From positions 1,343,672 to 1,407,671 of the forward strand of contig NC_054704.1 in assembly GCF_016097555.1 (NCBI RefSeq): 64,000 bases of DNA. The letters are read 5' to 3'. Made by a program: the position numbers and the translations under genes. This DNA is from Gigantopelta aegis (taxonomy: Eukaryota; Mollusca; Gastropoda; Neomphalida; Peltospiridae). Within the stretch, counting starts at the first letter, position 1. Every line of letters starts with the position of its first letter. This document shows, piece after piece, positions 55,626 through 64,000 of the stretch. The notes under the pieces were generated by a model. The model worked only from the letters and a program-made list of their open reading frames with translations. It was not told the DNA's origin and made no database searches.

Positions 55626-56992
55626 GAACAGATTAAAACTTTAGACAGATGTATTTGTAATGGCCTTACACCAGCCCCCTTGAGTCGTCCCTCCGGGTGT
55701 GAAACGAGCACCTAACAAACTTAAGGACAGTGGTTTGATCACTACGCCACTGAGGCGATATAACAACATCTTCATCTAACAACATCTTCACCCTAAAACA
55801 TGGTAACTGTGAGAAGAAAGCCATTTTCATCACATAGTCTATTTTTCCATTTAGTTAAAGAGGACTTTTAATTGCTGCTACCAGACTGGATAGCATATAC
55901 ACAATATTCTTTGATATACAAGTTGCAGAGTACTCTGTGGAAGAAGAGGAAAGCCAAATGGATCCACCCAGATTGAGATCAATCCTGACTCCATGCAAGC
56001 ACTTTATGATGAGCCACATCATGAAATTTATTTATGTATACAACATTAAATTTGGTTGCCTGAACCTTGTTTGGATATAGGCAAACAAATAAAAATAAAT
56101 TACTGTTTTATTTATACAACATGAACATATATTTATAGACATATTTTAATTGTGGTTTGTAGTGGTATTGTTTCCTGTGGATGTAGAGATTCACATCACT
56201 TGAACATATATTTATAGACATATTTTAATTGTGGTTTGTAGTGGTATTGTTTCCTGTGGATGTAGAGATTCACGTCACTTGGTCAGGACAACCAGACGTG
56301 CACAGATATTGCAGGTGTCCAACATTGGTATGTATAGGAATAACTCAGGCTGAATAGTGTTTTACTAAAAGTGAGCAGAGTTCCAGTATTGGCTTTGGGA
56401 AGAGCATTTAACACTTTCACCTCTGGGGTTTTCCACTCCTATCAGATCTGCTGAATCTGCCTGGTTTAAAGTGGTCCTTACACTTTTGACTTCTAGATTG
56501 TGGGTTTACCTCTCTGCACAGACTCCCAGTCTGCTCAGTAGGTGGTGTAAGACACTGTACCAACTGCTCTATTGCCAACAACAGCTAGTAACCCATGACT
56601 GTTTCAGTCCTAACTGGATAATAAAATAAATAGAAGATTGATTTAGCAGAATTGCAGTAAAATGCCAATGTTCCTGTTGTCTTTTTCAGTTGAAATGTGA
56701 CACTGAAGAACTAAGTATGGCAGCTGTTTTGTAGTGTCTATATAGACTTTGTATTTACCAGCGATATCTCATTAACAACAAACAATCGTTCTAGGACCTG
56801 TTCAGAAAATAGTTGTTTGAAGTACAATTTAATGTATTAAATGGCATCCAATTCCAAATTGTATTTTGACACCCAGTCCATTAATACAAATGGTTTGCAA
56901 ACTTTCACTGAAGAGAACTTTCCTAAACTTGTCCTGTGAAACGAAGCTGAAATCTTTAGTTAATTTATTCATCCTGACCCAAGGGGCAGGAT
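55626..56992. repeat. 3' region with a 76-bp tandem duplication and an old SINE remnant
   Basis: About 56122-56275 contains two copies of a segment with ACATATATTTATAGACATAT and TTTCCTGTGGATGTAGAGAT. About 55870-56035 is a much-diverged SINE piece (ACTGGATAGCATATACACAA, TTCTTTGATATACAAG). AATAAA strings near 56088 may end the zinc-finger transcript. No further gene seen. Confidence 0.55.
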
Positions 56993-57690
56993 GTAGCCCA
57001 ATGGTAAAGTGTTTGTCTGATGTGCAGTCAAACTAAGATCGATCCCAGTCAGTGGGTCGATTTGACCATTTCTCATTCCAACCGGTGTACAACTGGTATA
57101 TCAAAGGCCGTGGTATGTGCTATCCTGTCTGGAATGGAAAGAAAGAAAGAAATGTTTTATTTAACAACGCACTCAACACATTTTATTTACGGTTATATGG
57201 CGTCAGACATATGGTTAAGGACCACTCAGATTTTGAGAGGAAACCCGCTGTCACTACATGGGCTACTCTTCCGATTAGCAGCAAGGGATCTTTTATTTGC
57301 GCTTCCCACAGGCAGGATAGCACAAACCATGGCCTTTGTTGAACCAGTTATGGATCACTGGTCGGTGCTAGTGGTTTACACCTACGCATTGACCCTTGCG
57401 GAGCACTCACTCAGGGTTTGGAGTTGGTATCTGGATTAAAAATCCCATGCCTCGACTGGGATCCAAACCCAGTACCTACCAGCATGTAGACCGATGGCCT
57501 ACCACGACGCCACCGAGGCCGGTCTGTCTGGAATGGTGCATATAAAATATCTTTTCTAATGGGGAAAAAATGTAGCAGGTTTCCTCTCTAAGACTACATG
57601 ACAAAATTACCAAATGTTGAACATCCATTAGCTGATGATTAATAAATTAATGTTCTCTACTGGTGTCATGAGACAAAAGAAACTTTAATT
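56993..57690 (+). mobile_element. tRNA-headed SINE (outer copy), split by a second SINE
   Basis: Head GGATGTAGCCCAATGGTAAA, body to TGCTATCCTGTCTGG, resuming after the insert as GTGCATATAAAATATC and ending in a different tail type (ATTAATAAATTAATGTTCTC, GACAAAAGAAACTTTAAT). Confidence 0.82.
57138..57523 (-). mobile_element. SINE with a second head type, nested in another SINE
   Basis: Flanked by the 13-bp duplication CTGTCTGGAATGG (57125-57137 and 57524-57536). Its tail and middle (GAAAGAAATGTTTTATTTAA, TTAGCAGCAAGGGATCTTTT) match the common SINE, but the 5' head differs: inverted GGATCCAAACCCAGTACCTA and CCGATGGCCTACCACGACGC, a different tRNA-like start. It is therefore a chimaeric or sister subfamily. 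Confidence 0.9.
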
Positions 57691-57711
57691 CTAATACAGT
57701 GTTCAGTTACA

Positions 57712-57860
57712 GTCTGTTATGTTAAAGTAATCACACCACTAGAGCACATTTTTAATCATTAGCTATTGGATTAATCATCAGCTTATTGGATTTCAAACAT
57801 TTAATCATTCCGACAATTTTCTATATGCACTTTGCTACACACAGGATGGTACCCATAACA
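57712..57860 (-). mobile_element. SINE remnant from which the 37-bp array starts
   Basis: Inverted second-type tail (CACACCACTAGAGCACATTT, then TTAGCTATTGGATTAATCAT) followed by body sequence TCTATATGCAC, CACACAGGATGGTACCCATA and ACACAGCATTTGATATACCA. At that point the sequence changes directly into 37-bp repeats. Confidence 0.75.
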
Positions 57861-60800
57861 CAGCATTTGATATACCAGTCAGTATCAGTACATAACACAG
57901 CCTTTAATATACTAATCAATACCGGTACATAACACAGCCTTTGATACACCAGTCAGTACCGGTACATAACACAGCCTTTAATATACCAATCAGTATCGGT
58001 ACATAACACAGCCTTTAATATACCAGTCAGTATCGGTACATAACACAGCCTTTGATACACCAGTCAGTATCGGTACATAACACAGCCTTTGATACACCAG
58101 TCAGTATCGGTACATAACACAGCCTTTGATACACCAGTCGGTATCGGTACATAACACAGCCTTTAATATACCAGTCGGTACCGGTACCTAACACAGCCTT
58201 TAATATACTAGACAGTACCAGTACATAACACAGCCATTGATACACCAGTCAGTACCGGTACATAACACTGCCTTTAATACACCAGTCAGTACCGGTACAT
58301 AACACAGCCTTTAATATACCAGTCAGTACCAGTACATAACACAGCCGTTGATACACCAGTCAGTACCGGTACATAACACGGCCTTTAATATACCAGTCAG
58401 TACCGGTACATAACACAGCCTTTGATATACCAGTCGGTACTGGTACATAACACAGCCTTTGAAATACCAGTCAGTACCGGTACATAACACAGCCTTTGAT
58501 ACACCAGTCAGTATCGGTACATAACACAGCCTTTAATATACCAGTCAGTACCAGTACATAACAGCCTTTAATATACCAGTCAGTACCAGTACATAACACA
58601 GCCTTTAATACACCAGTCAGTACCGGTACATAACACAGCCTTTAATACACCAGTCAGTACCGGTAGATAACACAGCCTTTAATACACCAGTCAGTACCAG
58701 TACATAACACAGCCGTTGATACACCAGTCAGTACCGGTACATAACACGGCCTTTAATACACCAGTCAGTACCGGTACATAACACAGCCGTTGATACACCA
58801 GTCAGTACCGGTACATAACACGGCCTTTAATATACCAGTCAGTACCGGTACATAACACAGCCGTTGATACACCAGTCGGTACCGGTACATAACACAGCCT
58901 TTAATATACCAGTCAGTACCGGTACATAACACAGCCTTTGATATACCAGTCAGTACCGGTACACAACACAGCCTTTAATATACCAGTCAGTACCGGTACA
59001 TAACACTGCCTTCAATATACCAGTCAGTACCGGTACATAACACAGCCGTTGATACACCAGTCAGTACCGGTACATAACACGGCCTTTAATATACCAGTCA
59101 GTACCAGTACATAACACAGCCGTTGATACACCAGTCGGTACCGGTACATAACGCGGCCTTTAATATACCAGTCAGTACCGGTACATAACACAGCCTTTGA
59201 TATACCAGTCAGTACCGGTACACAACACAGCCTTTAATATACCAGTCAGTACCGGTACATAACACTGCCTTCAATATACCAGTCAGTACCGGTACATAAC
59301 ACAGCCGTTGATACACCAGTCAGTACCGGTACATAACACGGCCTTTAATATACCAGTCAGTACCAGTACATAACACAGCCGTTGATACACCAGTCGGTAC
59401 CGGTACATAACGCGGCCTTTAATATACCAGTCAGTACCGGTACATAACACAGCCTTTGATATACCAGTCGGTACTGGTACATAACACAGCCTTTGAAATA
59501 CCAGTCAGTACCGGTACATAACACAGCCTTTGATACACCAGTCAGTATCGGAACATAACACAGCCTTTAATATACCAGTCAGTACCAGTACATAACAGCC
59601 TTTAATATACCAGTCAGTACCAGTACATAACAGCCTTTAATATACCAGTCAGTACCAGTACATAACACAGCCTTTAATACACCAGTCAGTACCGGTACAT
59701 AACATGGCCTTTAATACACCAGTCAGTACCAGTACATAACACAGCCGTTGATACACCAGTCAGTACCGGTACATAACACGGCCTTTAATACACCAGTCAG
59801 TACCGGTACATAACACAGCCGTTGATACACCAGTCAGTACCGGTACATAACACGGCCTTTAATAGACCAGTCAGTACCGGTACATAACACAGCCGTTGAT
59901 ACACCAGTCAGTACCGGTACATAACACGGCCTTTAATATACCAGTCAGTACCAGTACATAACACAGCCGTTGATACACCAGTCGGTACCGGTACATAACG
60001 CGGCCTTTAATATACCAGTCAGTACCGGTACATAACACAGCCTTTGATATACCAGTCGGTACTGGTACATAACACAGCCTTTGAAATACCAGTCAGTACC
60101 AGTACATAACACAGCCTTTGATACACCAGTCAGTATCGGTACATAACACAGCCTTTAATATACCAGTCAGTACCAGTACATAACAGCCTTTAATATACCA
60201 GTCAGTACCAGTACATAACAGCCTTTAATATACCAGTCAGTACCAGTACATAACACAGCCTTTAATACACCAGTCAGTACCGGTACATAACATGGCCTTT
60301 AATACACCAGTCAGTACCAGTACATAACACAGCCGTTGATACACCAGTCAGTACCGGTACATAACACGGCCTTTAATAGACCAGTCAGTACCGGTACATA
60401 ACACAGCCGTTGATACACCAGTCAGTACCGGTACATAACACGGCCTTTAATATACCAGTCAGTACCAGTACATAACACAGCCGTTGATACACCAGTCGGT
60501 ACCGGTACACGGCCTTTAATATACCAGTCAGTACCGGTACATAACACAGCCGTTGATACACCAGTCGGTACCGGTACATAACGCGGCCTTTAATATACCA
60601 GTCAGTACCGGTACATAACACACAGCCTTTGATACACCAGTCGGTACCGGTACATAACGCGGCCTTTCATATACCAGTCAGTACCGGTACATAACACAGC
60701 CGTTGATACACCAGTCGGTACCGGTACATAACACAGCCTTTAATATACCAGTCAGTACCGGTACATAACACAGCCTTTGATATACCAGTCAGTACCGGTA

Positions 60801-63800
60801 CACAACACAGCCTTTAATATACCAGTCAGTACCGGTACATAACACTGCCTTCAATATACCAGTCAGTACCGGTACATAACACAGCCGTTGATACACCAGT
60901 CAGTACCGGTACATAACACGGCCTTTAATATACCAGTCAGTACCAGTACATAACACAGCCGTTGATACACCAGTCGGTACCGGTACATAACGCGGCCTTT
61001 AATATACCAGTCAGTACCGGTACATAACACAGCCTTTGATATACCAGTCGGTACTGGTACATAACACAGCCTTTGAAATACCAGTCAGTACCGGTACATA
61101 ACACAGCCTTTGATACACCAGTCAGTATCGGAACATAACACAGCCTTTAATATACCAGTCAGTACCAGTACATAACAGCCTTTAATATACCAGTCAGTAC
61201 CAGTACATAACAGCCTTTAATATACCAGTCAGTACCAGTACATAACACAGCCTTTAATACACCAGTCAGTACCGGTACATAACATGGCCTTTAATACACC
61301 AGTCAGTACCAGTACATAACACAGCCGTTGATACACCAGTCAGTACCGGTACATAACACGGCCTTTAATACACCAGTCAGTACCGGTACATAACACAGCC
61401 GTTGATACACCAGTCAGTACCGGTACATAACACGGCCTTTAATATACCAGTCAGTACCGGTACATAACACAGCCTTTGATACACCAGTCAGTATCGGTAC
61501 ATAACACAGCCTTTAATATACCAGTCAGTACCAGTACATAACAGCCTTTAATATACCAGTCAGTACCAGTACATAACAGCCTTTAATATACCAGTCAGTA
61601 CCAGTACATAACACAGCCTTTAATACACCAGTCAGTACCGGTACATAACATGGCCTTTAATACACCAGTCAGTACCAGTACATAACACAGCCGTTGATAC
61701 ACCAGTCAGTACCGGTACATAACACGGCCTTTAATACACCAGTCAGTACCGGTACATAACACAGCCGTTGATACACCAGTCAGTACCGGTACATAACACG
61801 GCCTTTAATAGACCAGTCAGTACCGGTACATAACACAGCCGTTGATACACCAGTCAGTACCGGTACATAACACGGCCTTTAATATACCAGTCAGTACCAG
61901 TACATAACACAGCCGTTGATACACCAGTCGGTACCGGTACATAACGCGGCCTTTAATATACCAGTCAGTACCGGTACATAACACAGCCTTTGATACACCA
62001 GTCGGTACCGGTACATAACACAGCCTTTGAAATACCAGTCAGTACCGGTACATAACACAGCCTTTGATATACCAGTCGGTACTGGTACATAACACAGCCT
62101 TTGAAATACCAGTCAGTACCAGTACATAACACAGCCTTTGATACACCAGTCAGTATCGGTACATAACACAGCCTTTAATATACCAGTCAGTACCAGTACA
62201 TAACAGCCTTTAATATACCAGTCAGTACCAGTACATAACAGCCTTTAATATACCAGTCAGTACCAGTACATAACACAGCCTTTAATACACCAGTCAGTAC
62301 CGGTACATAACATGGCCTTTAATACACCAGTCAGTACCAGTACATAACACAGCCGTTGATACACCAGTCAGTACCGGTACATAACACGGCCTTTAATACA
62401 CCAGTCAGTACCGGTACATAACACAGCCATTGATACACCAGTCAGTACCGGTACATAACACGGCCTTTAATAGACCAGTCAGTACCGGTACATAACACAG
62501 CCGTTGATACACCAGTCAGTACCGGTACATAACACGGCCTTTAATATACCAGTCAGTACCAGTACATAACACAGCCGTTGATACACCAGTCGGTACCGGT
62601 ACATAACGCGGCCTTTAATATACCAGTCAGTACCGGTACATAACACAGCCTTTGATATACCAGTCAGTACCGGTACACAACACAGCCTTTAATATACCAG
62701 TCAGTACCGGTACATAACACTGCCTTCAATATACCAGTCAGTACCGGTACATAACACAGCCGTTGATACACCAGTCAGTACCGGTACATAACACGGCCTT
62801 TAATATACCAGTCAGTACCAGTACATAACACAGCCGTTGATACACCAGTCGGTACCGGTACATAACGCGGCCTTTAATATACCAGTCAGTACCGGTACAT
62901 AACACAGCCTTTGATATACCAGTCGGTACTGGTACATAACACAGCCTTTGAAATACCAGTCAGTACCGGTACATAACACAGCCTTTGATACACCAGTCAG
63001 TATCGGAACATAACACAGCCTTTAATATACCAGTCAGTACCAGTACATAACAGCCTTTAATATACCAGTCAGTACCAGTACATAACAGCCTTTAATATAC
63101 CAGTCAGTACCAGTACATAACAGCCTTTAATATACCAGTCAGTACCAGTACATAACACAGCCTTTAATACACCAGTCAGTACCGGTACATAACATGGCCT
63201 TTAATACACCAGTCAGTACCAGTACATAACAGCCTTTAATATACCAGTCAGTACCAGTACATAACAGCCTTTAATATACCAGTCAGTACCAGTACATAAC
63301 ACAGCCTTTAATACACCAGTCAGTACCGGTACATAACATGGCCTTTAATACACCAGTCAGTACCAGTACATAACACAGCCGTTGATACACCAGTCAGTAC
63401 CGGTACATAACACGGCCTTTAATACACCAGTCAGTACCGGTACATAACACAGCCGTTGATACACCAGTCAGTACCGGTACATAACACGGCCTTTAATATA
63501 CCAGTCAGTACCGGTACATAACACAGCCTTTGATACACCAGTCAGTATCGGTACATAACACAGCCTTTAATATACCAGTCAGTACCAGTACATAACAGCC
63601 TTTAATATACCAGTCAGTACCAGTACATAACAGCCTTTAATATACCAGTCAGTACCAGTACATAACACAGCCTTTAATACACCAGTCAGTACCGGTACAT
63701 AACATGGCCTTTAATACACCAGTCAGTACCAGTACATAACACAGCCGTTGATACACCAGTCAGTACCGGTACATAACACGGCCTTTAATACACCAGTCAG

Positions 63801-64000
63801 TACCGGTACATAACACAGCCGTTGATACACCAGTCAGTACCGGTACATAACACGGCCTTTAATAGACCAGTCAGTACCGGTACATAACACAGCCGTTGAT
63901 ACACCAGTCAGTACCGGTACATAACACGGCCTTTAATATACCAGTCAGTACCAGTACATAACACAGCCGTTGATACACCAGTCGGTACCGGTACATAACG
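57850..64000. repeat. 37-bp satellite array, at least 160 copies, running off the right edge
   Basis: Units contain ACATAACACAGCCTTTGATA, TACCAGTCAG and the palindrome TACCGGTA. Variants include TTTAATATACC, GTTGATACACC, CACGGCC and shortened units lacking CAC in AACACAGCC. Marker variants (CTTCAATATACC near 59271, 60851 and 62727; CGGAACATAAC near 59550, 61130 and 63005) repeat at about 1.58 and 1.88 kb, so higher-order blocks exist. No coding frame is expected. The unit aligns to ACATACCATGGCCTTTGATG and TACCAGTC of the SINE. Confidence 0.96.

Noticed and set aside
52032-55711. Minus-strand frames opposite the zinc-finger gene
   Set aside because: Shadows of the C2H2 codon pattern; the plus strand carries the conserved finger motifs.

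Overview
The window looks like nuclear DNA of a mollusc, probably a gastropod. It has spliced genes with GT..AG introns, a Krüppel-type C2H2 zinc-finger gene, a homologue of the animal small membrane protein SMIM15, and many copies of a tRNA-headed SINE of a type I associate with molluscan genomes. The species assignment is inference; nothing was searched.

Only three host genes are convincing. (1) A five-exon plus-strand gene (16384-25082, 311 codons) encodes an unrecognised secreted protein with a signal peptide, three 12-residue glycine-rich repeats and six cysteines. (2) A minus-strand SMIM15 homologue lies at 35823-36059. (3) An intronless coding exon (51984-55625, 1213 codons) encodes a 20-finger C2H2 protein whose two ten-finger blocks correspond finger by finger. 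The three genes do not form a pathway.

The rest is repeats. At the left edge is the fossil of a gypsy-like LTR element on the minus strand (1-2960), followed by an 8.7-kb satellite of a 54-bp unit (4272-13001) with about 2.7-2.8-kb higher-order periodicity. Introns of the secreted-protein gene (16.6-24.8 kb) carry 46-, 58-, 56- and 42-bp arrays plus microsatellites. From 27 to 35 kb there are inverted-repeat elements with TTAA flanks, a broken Penelope-like element, 66-bp and 66/70-bp arrays and SINEs. From 36 to 51 kb there are a Tc1/mariner fragment, a Mutator-like foldback element, CAGGGCT-ended elements with an internal 87-bp array, a 1.2-kb element with reiterated ends, nested SINEs, a 65-bp array, and a 1.2-kb TTAA-flanked element just upstream of the zinc-finger transcript. 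From 57.85 kb to the right edge runs a 37-bp satellite that continues beyond the window.

The main observation is that many of these tandem arrays appear to be made from pieces of dispersed elements found as ordinary copies in the same window. The 54-bp and 37-bp satellites both align to the middle of one SINE family and overlap at GATATACCAGTC. The 65-bp array is the tail of that SINE. The 46- and 58-bp arrays lie in degraded copies of the TTAA foldback element. The 87-bp array lies inside a CAGGGCT-ended element, and a triplicated end belongs to a CAGTGG-ended element. Even the 3' end of the SMIM15 coding sequence is tandemly triplicated. The locus reads as a record of repeated satellite birth from transposable elements.
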